From: Apteryx mantelli
Lineage: Eukaryota > Chordata > Aves > Apterygiformes > Apterygidae
Length of the DNA stretch: 64,000 nucleotides
Direction: 5' to 3'
Assembly (NCBI RefSeq): GCF_036417845.1
Contig: NC_089978.1
Coordinates: 137,262,288 to 137,326,287, forward strand
A program made the translations under genes and the position numbers. Under the pieces are notes generated by a model, which worked only from the letters and a program-made list of their open reading frames with translations, was not told where the DNA came from and searched no databases. Below, one piece after another: positions 13,396-24,200 of the stretch; the stretch's first letter is position 1, and every line of letters starts with the position of its first letter.

Positions 13396-14780
13396 GTGTT
13401 GAAGGAGACCCCTAACCCTCTGGAGACAGCAGTCCCTGGAGAAAAATTCTCTTTGCAGCCCTCGCTTTCTGTTGGCAGCCCCTTCCCAGTCCCGCTTCAA
13501 CTGTAGTACTTCACTTTCCCTTTCTGTCAATCCTAACCCAAAATCTAAGCTGACTCCCAGTCCAAACACTCCAATCTGTGAATAGACTCAATGCTGCTCA
13601 TAGGTGAGTTCTAACTGTAGTCTGCGTTGTCCTGCAGTCCCTCACTAGCCCCACTGCAAAATGTAGCACTGCGTATTCTCTCAGTCCTTAAGTGTTTTAT
13701 GGGCCAGAGACCCTGCTCTCTCCAGATACTCAGTCTTTCTTGGAACGGAATTGTTTTTGCAGCTCTCACTCTTCTTTGCCAGGCCTTTCCCAGACCCACT
13801 CCAACTATAGCTCTGTGCTTTCTATTTCTGCAACCTTAACCATAACCTGTAGGCCCTGATGGAGACCTCACTCATGCTAGAAACTTGGTTTTCCTCAGAG
13901 AGCAATTCTATTTGTAGCCAACGCTTTCCTTTGGCAGGCCCTTTCCAGCTACACTGCAAATGTTATGTTGTGCTTTCTTTTATTCTCAACTCTAACCTAA
14001 CTCCACAGATTCTGCATTCCTCAGAGGAGAATTCCTTTGCAGCACGTACTTTCCTTTGGCAGGCCCTTTTCAGCCCACTCTAAGTTTAATGCAGTACCAT
14101 CAGTTAACTCAAACCACAGTCCAAACCTTAGGTTGACCCATAGGCAAAGGACCCTGCTTCCTTTTTATTCATTATTTTGATTTTATTACTGAGAAAATAA
14201 TTCTTTCTGCAGCCCTCACTTTTCTTTGGCAGTCCCTTTCTAGCCACACTCCAACTGTAATACTGTATTTTTTCTCAGCCCTAACCCTAGGCAGACCTAT
14301 AGTCCTATGACCCCACTTCCTCCAGAGACTCCATACTCCTCAGAGGACAATTTTTGACATTTCTTGATTTCTTTTGGCAACCCTGCTCCAAGTGTAGCAC
14401 TGCACTTTCTCTCTTTTGCCACCCTAGCCCTAAGCCTAACTGTAACCTGAGGCTGATGCACAGATCTGAGACCTCACTCCCTGGGAAAACTCAGTGTTCT
14501 TCAGAGGAAAATTCTTTTGCAGCCCTCAGTTTCCTTTGGCAGTTCCTTTCAAGCCCCCTTCCCTTCAACCATTGTGCTATACTTTCTCTCAAATAGAACC
14601 CTATTTCTAGCCTGAATCATAGGGCAAGGACCTCACTCCAACCACAAGCTCCATAGTCCTCAGAGGAGAACCCTTGCTTTTGTTTGTTTGCACCTTTCCA
14701 GCATGACTTCCAAGTTTGGCTTTGCACTCTCTTTTTTTCTTTCAACCCTGATCCTTATCATGACTCCAGATTAAACTATT
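13396..14780. repeat. Tandem-repeat array 2, about 150-bp unit, pyrimidine-rich on plus strand
   Basis: About nine degenerate copies of a unit of roughly 150-155 bp. The landmark CCTTTGGCAGGCCCTTTCC recurs near 13471, 13626, 13775, 13931, 14055, 14225, 14372, 14535 and 14690. It is preceded in each by AGAGGAGAATTCTTTTGCAGC-like sequence and followed by an ACTGCACTTTCTCTC-like stretch. Copies differ by many substitutions and small indels, so this is an old array. The strand composition is opposite to its two neighbours. Confidence 0.8.
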
Positions 14781-15241
14781 TCCTCCTTCAAATCAATACT
14801 CTAAGAAAATAGAAACAGGTCTCAAAGTTCCCCCAAAGAACAGCAGATTGTTTTTGAGAAGCTAGTAATACAGAAGAGAGTTTGAAAGTGTCCCAGAGAA
14901 TAGGGAGCAGCTGAAGAGAGGACAAAGTAGTACACCACTTGAAAGACACCCAGAGGACACTGAGGAGCCTCAGAGAAACCATGAAAATAAGTGAAATACT
15001 GAGATACCCAGAGATCAAAGCCCTCTGAATGCCAGAAAAGTAGAAGATAGGCTGAAAGATCCCCAGACAAGACAGTGGAGCCAAGCAGAGGCCAACAAAG
15101 CAATAGAGAGCCTGAAAGAGATTCAGAGAACATAGAGGAGCCTCAAAAATGGCAAGAAAGCGTGGAAGTGCCCTAGGGAACAAAGTGTAGTAGTGTCAGA
15201 GAGGCCAAAAACCAAAGAAGTCAAAAGACACCCCTGCACCA

Positions 15242-16199
15242 TGTCGCGGAGGAGTGATGCACTTCACTCATAAGAGGGAAATAGTACTATGTTTATTGCA
15301 GTAAGATAGCGACTTAACAAAGTTCAGTCATTAATAAGAGTGATTTAACAAGGTTCAATTGGCAAGGTTCACTCAGTTATTTACTGCATGAAGGGCAGGG
15401 TCAGATGCACACGCAACGGAGACCCTCCCGTTGAGTCATGAGGTTCAGAAAAGACCCCCTTGCTTTCTAAACTGCTTCAGAGAGGAGCCTAGGTGCAGTT
15501 GGATCCAATCTTAGTCCCAGACTTGGTCAAAAGTTCAGTTCAGGTCTAAAGGAGTGTGTGCAAAGGGGACCCTCCTGTTGACTCATGAGGTTCGAACTGG
15601 AACCCCTTGCTTTCCAAACTCCTCCTCAGAGGAGCCTGGGTGCGGCTGGATCCCATCGTAGTCCTGGACTTGGTCAATGGTTTATGCCTAAAAGGGTGTG
15701 TGCAAAGGAGACCTGCCTGTTGAGTCACGAGGTTTGGAAAGGACCCCCTTGCTTTCTAAACTCCTCCTGAGAGGAGCATAGGTGCGGCTGGATCCGATCC
15801 TAGTCTCAGACTCAGTCTAAGGGTTTATGTGCACAATTAATCAGAGATATAACTTAGCAAAGTTTCACAAAGTTCACAAAAGCTCAGCATGCTATTAATT
15901 GCTTACCGAGGATCTGTCGTGGGTAAGGAATCTCTCAACCTCGAGGAGTAATCTTGAGAGGCATCCCTGCTCAAGAGGAGGTTCTGCAGTGCAGCCCGCT
16001 GCTGTGCAGGAGAGCTCAATGGGCTCTGGGCTGCCCCCTATTTATGGGGAGGGAGATGATTGATTCATAGTCATATTTACATGCTAGATGGATCTTAGTT
16101 GGCATATGCTCAATTAGCCCCTACATATGTGCTATTTACAGGGAGGTCAGGTTGAGGGAGAGAGAGCACATGGGGGGGGGGGAGAAGCACACCGTCACA
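15242..16199 (-). mobile_element. Solo LTR of an endogenous retrovirus, inserted in array 3
   Basis: Read on the minus strand the element begins TGTGACGGTG and ends CTCCGCGACA, i.e. TG...CA termini. A TATA-like box (ATAAATAG) is at 16038-16045 and a poly(A) signal AATAAA at 15294-15299, both in the LTR sense. No gag, pol or env sequence accompanies it. The flanks (ending GCACCA, starting CCCCAC) give no clean target duplication, so the borders may be off by a few bases. It shares the 15-mer ACTCCTCGAGGTTGA (15935-15949) and a TTGAGCAGGG motif with the other solo LTR at 28071-28660, so the two are probably distant relatives. Confidence 0.72.
15405..15835 (-). repeat. Three tandem 142-147-bp repeats inside the solo LTR
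   Basis: The sequence around CCTCCTGTTGAGTCATGAGG, followed by CCCCCTTGCTTTCTAAACTC and then GGTGCGGCTGGATCC, is present three times. The starts are offset by about 147 and 142 bp (landmark CAAAGGAGAC at 15414, 15561 and 15703). The repeats lie between the TATA-like box and the poly(A) signal, so they would be transcribed as part of the R region and would not act only as upstream enhancers. Confidence 0.85.
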
Positions 16200-17290
16200 C
16201 CCCACCACCAAGAGAATACAGAATAGATAACAAGATAGATAGAGTTATCTCAGAGATAACAAGAAAGTTTCAGAGATACTAAAAGAGCTTCAGAGGACCA
16301 AGGGTAGTCTCAGAGAAGACAAAAAAAAAAAGTGCCCCAAAGGCTAGCATCAAAGAAGAGGGGGAAAAACAGAGCCAAAAGTCTGTAGAAGACTCAGAGA
16401 ACACAGCATAGCCCCAAGGAGGCAAAGAAACTAGTAGAAAGCAGGAAAGAACCATGGAGAACACACCACAGATCTTGCAGATAACAATAAAGTAGTGGAG
16501 AGTCTAATAGACCACTAGGAGAACAAAGAGTACACCTGCAGTTTCCAAGAGAGCAGCTGAAAGAGCTATGCAAAACAGAGAAAAACCTTGGAGAAGGGAT
16601 AAAAGAAGCAGAAAAGCTGAAAAAGTCACAGGAGAAAGCAGAGTAGCTGTTGAGATGCCAAGAAACTAGAAGAGAGCCTGAAACAGCCCTGGAAAAACCA
16701 TATTAGCTTCAGAGAAGTCAAGAAATTAGCAGAAAGCCTGAAAGTGCTCCAAAGATCACAGAGAGGCCTCAGAGAGAATAAGTGGGCTAAAAGCATGGTA
16801 GAGAGCCATAGCAGCTTTGGAGAGGCCAGGAAAGCAGTAGAGAGGTTCCAAGAGTCCCAGAGAGCACAGAGTAGCCTTGCAGAGGCTGAGAATCCAGAAC
16901 AGAGCCTGAAAGAGCTTCCGTGAAGACAGAGTAATCTTAGAGAAAGCAACAAAATAGTAGAAAGCCTGCACCTGCCAGGAATAACAGAGACGAGCGTCAG
17001 AGAGGTGGAAAAAAGTAGCTAAGATTCTGAAAGTGGCCCAGAGAGCATACAATAGCCTTGAAGAGGTGAAAAAAAAATTAGCAGAATGCCTGAAAGAATC
17101 CTGAGAGAGCAGAAAGTAGCCTCACAGAGACCAAGAAAGAAGTAAAGATGTTAAGAGCCCAAGAAGAACACAGTACCACTGGAGAGCCAAGAAAGTAGGA
17201 GACAGACTAGAAGAACCCCACTGAATGCAGAGTACACCTGGGGCAGATAGCATCAAACACCCTCTGAAAGCATGCAGAGTAGCTCTTTGA

Positions 17291-18335
17291 ATGAGTGAGA
17301 GAGATTGGGAGGTGGGTGGGAGGGGTAAGAGGAGGACACAAGGAGGCTGTGGCAGGGTCTTGAGGCAGGGACTTTGCATCTGCCTTGTAGAGAGTTTGTC
17401 CCTGCCTAGAGACTGGACAGGACTTGTCACGTGTCTTCTGCATGGACCCACAGAGCTGAAGGAGGTTTTGTGCCTCCACAGTCCAAATCCTATGTGGGGC
17501 TGCAGTAGCTGTCTGGCGTGTTTCTTTTGCTGTTGGTCACAAGGAGAGCTGGTGGCCTGGCATTCCCCTTCCAGCAGGGTATTGCATTGCACAGGAAGGA
17601 GGGCAGGATGGTGCCTGTCTAGGGAAAACTCTTTCTTCCCTATACACAGGGCACATTTTTAAGGTGTGTTTAGGGTGAACAAGCTAAGGCAAAGTCTTTG
17701 TGGCTGTGCAGCTTGACATGCTGAAGATCCATCTTCAGAAGATGACAGGAAGGGAAGCAAGAATGGTGGTTAAAGCAGAGCACTGCAGCTTTGGGTCAGT
17801 GGGACACAGTCACATCAGCTCCTGAATGCAGCCCTGTCATCTGTATCCTCTCTGGGAGACTCTGCCCTGGTGCTGGCACCCAGACAGTCCTTCATTCCCT
17901 GAGTGCTGAGGCATTTGTTGGCTGGCTCAGGATTTGAGTCTCAGTGCAGTGCTGCTGTGGCAGTGATACATGGTTCTTCCAGGCAGGAAAATACAGGTGT
18001 CCAGGGGTTCTGGGCCCTTATTTTTATAGACTTTGGTGCAATGTTTTTCCTTACCAGAGAATATGGTCTTTTATATCTCCAGAAGAGCAAAAGCATGCCT
18101 TCAGGTCTTTTCCCCTCTGATTCTGGTTCCAGTGCATCCACTTAGTTACTCTTGCTGTATTCTGTAGTTTGAGGTACTTTCTGCACTCTGCAGGAAGAAT
18201 AGGTCTGGACCACCAGAGACCAAGTCCACATCTCAGTGAAACCAGGAAAGCACTGAAGAGAATCAGAGACAACTGAGCGCAAAAACTTTGTGTAAGAGAG
18301 AGTACTGGAATGTGAACTTAAGAGCTGTGGGAAAA
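17291..18335. other. Intergenic, nothing recognised
   Basis: Unique-looking sequence between repeat array 3 and a CR1 copy. The ORFs here (up to 156 codons, minus strand 17122-17592) start partly inside the array and carry no motif. Confidence 0.5.
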
Positions 18336-20190
18336 AAAAATCATATAATATTTTAAGTTGGAAGGGACCTCTAGAGGTCATCTTAGTATAACCTCCCAAC
18401 TTACATCAGGCTGCTCAGGGTCTTATCCATTCAAGTTATGAATACCTCCAAGAATGGAAAGTAGGTCCACCACCTCTTTGGGCAACCTGACCCAGTGTTT
18501 GACTACATTTATGGTGAAGTTTTTTTCTTAATAGCTAATCAGAATTTTCCATGTTCTAATGGAATGGATGCCTATCATCCTTTCGCTATACATAGCTGAG
18601 AAAAGCCTAGTTCCATCTTCTCTAAACCATCTGCACAGTGAACTGAAGACTGCAATGAGGTTTCCCCCTTTTTCTTCCTAAAACTGAACTCAGCTTTCTC
18701 AAATTCTCCTTGTATGTCATGTGTTCCAGCCCCCAAATCATCTTAATTGACCTCTGCTGGACTCACTCCAATATGTCAGTTTCTTTCTTCTACTGTGGAG
18801 CCCCAAATTGGGCACAGTACACCAGATGCAGTCTCATGAGCACCAGTGACAGACAAAGACAGCAATGAGACCCTCTACTCCCACCTCTGACTCTCTCTAA
18901 CTAACCCACTTCTCTCAAATTATCCTTGTATGTCATGCATTTCTGTCTCCCAAACAATCCTGATGGATCTCTCCTGGACTTGCTCCAGTATGTCCATGTC
19001 TTTCTTCCAGTGGGGAGCCCCAAACTGGACACAGCACTCCAGGTTGCAGTACTATATGAAAGGGAATAATCATGTTTCTTGACCTGCTGTCTTTAAAAAA
19101 AGACATTAACAATATTAGTCCCAGTATCAACCCCTGAGGGACATAGCTAATAAACTAGCTGTTCAGAGAGGCTGATCATAAGCCTTGGAGCCTGATGGTC
19201 CAGCCAGTTATTCACCTACCCTATTGTCCACTTATCCAAACATTATCTCAGCTATTTGGCCATAATGATACTATGGCAAACTGTGACAAAGGCCACCTTG
19301 CTTAAGTCCAAGTCAAAAAAAACTGCTCTCCATTCATCCAACCAAAACAGTTATCTCATTGTTAGAAACCTATCAGATTGGTCAGGCATGATTTTCCATC
19401 AGTAAATCCATGCTGGCTGTTCCCAGTCAGTTTCTTGTCATTCATATGGCTGGAAACAGATTGCATGAGGATTTGCTCTAAGACCTTCCCAGGGACTGAG
19501 ATTAGGCTGACCTGCCTGCAGTTCTCTGGATCCTTCTTCTTGCCTTTCTGGAAGATGGAGGTGCCTTTCTGGAAGGCTGTTGTGTCACATTCCAGGAATC
19601 TCCCCTGGTCTCTATGACCTTTCAAAGATGAGAGCAGCCTCACAATGACTTTGGTCACCCCCCTCAGCACCTTTCGAAGCATTCAAGGTGGACCCATGGA
19701 CTTATGTATGTCCAGTTTGCTTAAGTGGTCTCCACAGCAGTCTTCCTCTCTGCGTTGCCAGGTTCTGCCACCAGGCTCAGGGACCTGGGAGGCCTAAGAG
19801 CACACCTTACACAAGTAAAAACCAAGGCAAAGAATGCACTGACTATTTCAGTCTTTTCCATATCCTTTCTCACTAGGTCCCCTGCCCCATTTAGCAGAGG
19901 GTCCACATTTTCCCTCATCTCCCTTTTACTGCCAGCATTTTTATAGAAGCCCTTCATGTTGCCCTCCACATCGCCCACTAGTTTCAACTGCAGCTGAGCT
20001 TTGGCTTTCCAAATTCCATCCTGTCATATTTAGGCAATGCCTCTATTCCACAAGAGTAGCCTGCCCTCCTCTTCTGTCTTCTGTGCTCTTCCTTTCAGCA
20101 GTTAACCTCAGTCAGGAGTGCCTTGCTTAGCCATGCTAGCCTTCTGCCAGGTCTGGTAGACTTCCCCCACATCAGAATGGACTGTACTTG
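18336..20190 (-). mobile_element. CR1 LINE fragment with ORF2 reverse-transcriptase remains
   Basis: The 3' end of the element is at the left (TTGGAAGGGACCTCTAGAGG near 18358). On the minus strand, 19682-19362 translates to a CR1 reverse-transcriptase segment (FQKGKKKDPENCRQVSLISV and GKVLEQILMQSVSSHM), and 19987-19721 to the upstream KRE..ENVDPLLNGAGDLV segment typical of CR1 ORF2. Stops and frame changes break it. An internal segment is present twice (see 18701-19060). The right border is unclear: the sequence up to about 20190 still resembles CR1 5' ORF2 material. Confidence 0.85.
18701..19060 (-). repeat. Internal duplication within the CR1 copy
   Basis: The segment starting AAATTCTCCTTGTATGTCATG at 18701 is repeated with divergence at 18917 (AAATTATCCTTGTATGTCAT). 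Both continue through a GGAGCCCCAAA(T/C)TGG(G/A)CACAG line. The offset is about 216 bp. Either the element duplicated internally or two overlapping CR1 insertions of different age adjoin here. Confidence 0.7.
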
Positions 20191-23100
20191 TGTTTTGACG
20201 ACTGACCAGCTCTCCTGCGCCCCTTCGCCCTCCAGGGCAGGCTCCCTGCCTTGACCTCCCAGACTTAGCCAACTAAACTCCTAGCAGGGGGCATGCACTC
20301 TGTGCCCTGACACCCTGGCATCTCTTGCTGTTCCTGACTGGACTCCCTGGATGGACCATGACCTGATTCATTACCTTGCCTTGTCTGGGAGTGTTGGTGG
20401 ACCCTGTTACCAACACACCAGCTCTGCCCACGCTGTTCAGGTCCTGTGGGAGTACACCCTGGTTGTTGAGGGCATTGCCCTTGCTGTGGTCATCCTGGCT
20501 TGCCCCTCTCATGGAGTATCCCTGCTCTTGCTGCTCTCTGACAGAAGTGTGAAAACCCTTTTCACCAGGCACTTCCTCACTGCTGCCTTTGCCTCCCCCT
20601 TTTTTTCAGGCTTTGGTCCTCATCCCCAGATGAATCTAGTTTAGAGCCCTCCTGGCTAGGTTAGAAAGCCTGTTGGCAAAGATGCCTTTGTCTTACTTGG
20701 TCAGAGGCATCCTGTGTCCAGGAGCCTGTGCCCAGCACTCCCCATTCCTCAAAGAGAGGTCCACGGTCATAAAAGCCAAAGCTCTGCCTGCAACACTAGG
20801 TGTGCAACCAGGATCCATGGCTACCCAGCAGGTTGGGTCCCCTCCTACCCAAGCCCTTCCTCTTCACTGGCAGGACCAAGGAGAACAGCACCTGGGCCCC
20901 AGTGCCCTGTAGTCACTCTTGGTTTGATAAGGCCTCCATCGACAGTATCATTGGTACACACATGGATGAGCAGCTGGGGGTAACAGTCCCAAGTCCAGAC
21001 AAGCTTTGGTGCTCTCTGCAACATCCCCAGTCTGAGCCCCCAGCAAGCAACAGATCATGTGAGCTAGCAGGTAAGGTCAGTAGATGTGTACCTCTTTACC
21101 CCATAGAAGGGAGTCTCCAACCAGTGTCATACACCACTTCCTCCTGGTGCCAGTTCAGATGTGGTTCAAGCTCAGCTGGCTCTGATGCATCCCTTGATGC
21201 TTGTTCCTCCTCCTCATGTACTATCTTATACCTGTTTTATAAAAGGTCATGTGCAGGTGGGGAAGGTGCCTTCTTTCTGTTGTCAGGAGTTGTTCACAAG
21301 CTTCCAGTCTCCCTCCCTTCATTCATTCAAGCATAGCCACAAACTGCCCTTTCTTCCATGCAATGCGGTGCTCAGGTTCTTTTCTCTGCAGGGGCAGAGA
21401 AAAAGACCTGCCAATCTCCTGTTCATTGTCCCTGATGCTACAAAGCCTGCTTACTTCCCTCCACACACCTCCTTTAGTTGGAAGCTCAGCACCACAACAA
21501 AGGCAGATCTCCCGCATGATCTGCTGTCACTAGTGTTTCACAGACACTTCTAGACAGATTGTGGTAAAAAAAAAAAGCCAACACATTGGTCCCTTTGTGT
21601 AGAGTAACATTCATGTGAGGAATCTTGAACAGGATAGCTGGTCACTGTCAAGATGGCTATGGAACTCTTGTGTTGCAAGGGCCCTTGCAATAGCACGCAC
21701 CTTCAGCTGGATCGGATGAGACTCTCTGAAATGTTGTTCTGCTGAATTCTTATAATCTAGCTGCCCCAATGTTCTCTAGTACATGCACGATCCTTAGGTA
21801 TTGATTATCTTAAACTACATGCAGAGCATAGCCTGTCTTCAGTATGTACAAGAGACTGTCCTGTGACCATTACTGCATCTGCGGGTACAGTTTCAACTAT
21901 TTACAAGTATCTTATCTATGTCCAGTTTGGTCAATTCTGCAGCAGAAATTGCCTGTGAGAATCTCTGGGACAGGAAGATTCTCCATCCAGGATGTTAATC
22001 AGCACACTGAAATATACTAATAGTGCTTATCAGTTGCCCTATACACAACAGCAACGGCCTAGGGGAAGCTCCAGGACTGTCTGAAATTCCCACCTACAGA
22101 ACTTCTGTAACAATTAATCAAATGTTTTGGTGTGAAGGCAGGTAGGAGTTAGTCAATCACCTTGTCTCAAGTCAGTTCATTGTCTCAAATCAGTCTATTG
22201 TCTCATGTGTGCAGAGCCTAACTGTGGAGTTCCTAGACCACCCAGTGAATTAATGAGCTAACATTCCAGCCCTTCCAGAGACTGTACCTTGAAAAATGAA
22301 GGGAGATGATGAATGTTCTTTCCTGAGGATTCCGGCCTCCATGGATCAAGGGACAAAACAGATACTGATGGCAATAAAATTTTCACTCAGTCTTTTTCCA
22401 GCACTGTCACAGAAAGTGCATGTTCCAGCTGTGCCTATTGCAGATGTACCTCTGCTTCATGGACATTCTTTCTGTCCCTCCCAGTGTCTCAGATTAGTGA
22501 GACCTGGAAGCACTGTTCCCATCTCCCTTTCCCCAAGAAGAATGAGGGTTGCAGGCTGCGGGGGTGGGGAGGCATGTTGCTTGACCTACACTATCCCTGT
22601 CATCACACAGCCCATCTCTGAGGTCCAAAGAAGCAAGACACAGAGCAGGCCAGGCCTCCCCTTTCATGCTTTGTCCCTTGCTGTCTCCTTCACAGGGGCT
22701 GCAGGAATAGGAAATAATCAGAAAGAGTCTTATTGGCTGGGGAACAGGGCCTTATGTAGCCAGGCTTGCAAACGCACAGTGAAGCTAAGAAGGCACCAGG
22801 GCTAGGCATGGCCATGGAAAGTGTCTTCTTTTCCCATGTTTTCCTTAGTGAATGTAGATGAAAGAGCAGCAGAGTGACTATGTTCCTCTATCGAGAGGAG
22901 ACCATCAAGCAGATGAAAGTGTCCTCAGCCTTGTGGCACTCCAGTCACACCTTTGTATGTCAGGACCATCCTAGACCAGTGGACTAGAGTGGAACATGCA
23001 GGGCACTGTGTGCGTACAGGGCTTCCTCCAGCTCCCCATTCAGCAGACCTGATGAGAGGGACTGGTGCGGAGGAGGGGAAATGCCTAGAAAAGAGGCCAG

Positions 23101-24069
23101 GTACAATATGTGTGATAAAATGGCAGAGAAGGAAAGAGGGGAGAATCAAGAGTGTGAACCAAAGGGATAGGCATAAGGGATAGGAACTGCTGGATGGCAG
23201 GGACAGCGTCCTCTCCCTCTGTCTCTCTGCTAACAGGCAGAAGCTTTTCCCAGCTCTGTTGCACTGCCATGTTTTGTCCAGCAGCTGCAATAAGTGTTCA
23301 GGGGCTGAGACCATCTTTCAGTGCCCCCTCCACCCTGTGAATGACCCCATGTGGGATGGGCCCCCTTTCTGACAGGACAGAGACTGAGCATCAGGAAGGG
23401 CAGCTGGGATGGAGATTGCAAGGTCACTGAGGTCTGAAAGCAGCTGTGTAGTGTGATTTCATTCACTCATGCACTGGTCAGTGATTCGTCTCTACTGCTC
23501 TGCCCACCATATCAGAAGGTCCACAACACCTTCATCTGCTCCACTGCTGCACTCAGACTTCATTTGGAAAGACAAGAGAGACAAGATACAAAGATCCCTG
23601 CCAAATGGGTCAAATACAGCATAGGATGCTTGGAGAATCAAATTGTCTGAGGGAGGAATAGCTGGGAGAGAGGCAAAGGCGAAAGGAACCAAGATAATAA
23701 ATGACGGATGTGAAGGGGCACCTTGTGGGCAGTGCCTTTCCTTCCCTGGAGGTCTGTAGGAGCCACTGGAACCTGCCTCTCGAGCTCTGCCTGAAAACAG
23801 AAGAGAATAAGGGAATGGAAATGGCCCCCACCATGGTTGGTTTTCCCCTGTAATCCTCCCTATTCCTGATGCTGGGCATGGTACCTTGGTAAGGAAGAAG
23901 CTGACGCAGCATCTCTCAAGTGAGTGTTCCTCTGAGGTAAAAGGTTTCAATGAAGGGCATGAGGAGCAATGTGTACAAATGCTCAGCAAGAAGATTTGGA
24001 GGAATGGGAGGAAGCTGTGACCTCATGCACTTCATGTGTGTGTGAGCCAGTGTCTCTCAATCCCTACAG
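20191..24069. other. Intergenic, no assigned content
   Basis: No gene could be recognised. Long ORFs such as plus 20800-21336 (178 codons) and plus 22296-22805 (169 codons) have no domain, no repeat structure and no good splice context. Composition is unremarkable. Near 22880 a short open stretch (REETIKQMKVSSALWHSSHT) precedes a GTATGT donor-like sequence, but I cannot place it in a family. Confidence 0.45.
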
Positions 24070-24200
24070 GCAGAGCATGAGCCAGAGCACCCTGACTATG
24101 CCTGTGCACTCATGAAGGATTTCTCAGCTTCTGTCCCTGATGGACTGTGGAATCAGATCCAAGATCCAGAGCCTCTGGGGGCCCTCACTCTCTTCTGGTG
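24070..24200 (+). pseudogene. Exon-like ORF of unknown family
   Basis: A pyrimidine-rich stretch and acceptor (CAATCCCTACAG) ends at 24069, and a strong donor GTAAGTGGG starts at 24201. Between them exactly one frame is open (43 codons, beginning AEHEPEHPDYACALMKDF and containing VPDGLWNQIQDPEPL); the other two contain stops. This looks like a real or recently lost internal exon. No neighbouring exon with compatible phase was identified. I do not recognise the protein. It could also be chance. Confidence 0.25.

Larger units (their letters stand above)
14790..17290. repeat. Tandem-repeat array 3, about 57-60-bp unit, split by a solo LTR
   Basis: Many degenerate copies of a unit of the form CCCAGAGAACACAGAGTAGC, CTCAGAGAGGCCAAGAAAGT, AGTAGAGAGCCTGAAAGAG, occupying about 14790-15240 and 16200-17290. 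The plus strand is A/G-rich. Because the unit is close to a multiple of three and the minus strand is pyrimidine-rich (few stop codons possible), long minus-strand ORFs with a 19-20-residue Leu/Ser-rich periodicity arise. I regard these as by-products and not genes. Confidence 0.8.

Noticed and set aside
13396-14450. CCCTAACCCTA-like stretches suggesting telomeric repeats
   Set aside because: The motif appears only once or twice per about 150-bp unit and is embedded in other sequence. There is no run of TTAGGG/CCCTAA hexamers.
15242-16199. Claim of a target-site duplication for this LTR
   Set aside because: Flanks end GCACCA and begin CCCCAC. They look alike only when shifted, so no duplication is claimed.
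14788-17592. Several long minus-strand ORFs (98-156 codons)
   Set aside because: They lie mainly in pyrimidine-rich tandem repeats, where stop codons are rare by composition. Overlapping frames are open at once and no start context or splice signals support them.
20800-22805. ORFs of 169-178 codons between CR1 copies
   Set aside because: No recognisable domain, no coding-like codon pattern, overlapping ORFs in other frames, and no convincing splice sites.
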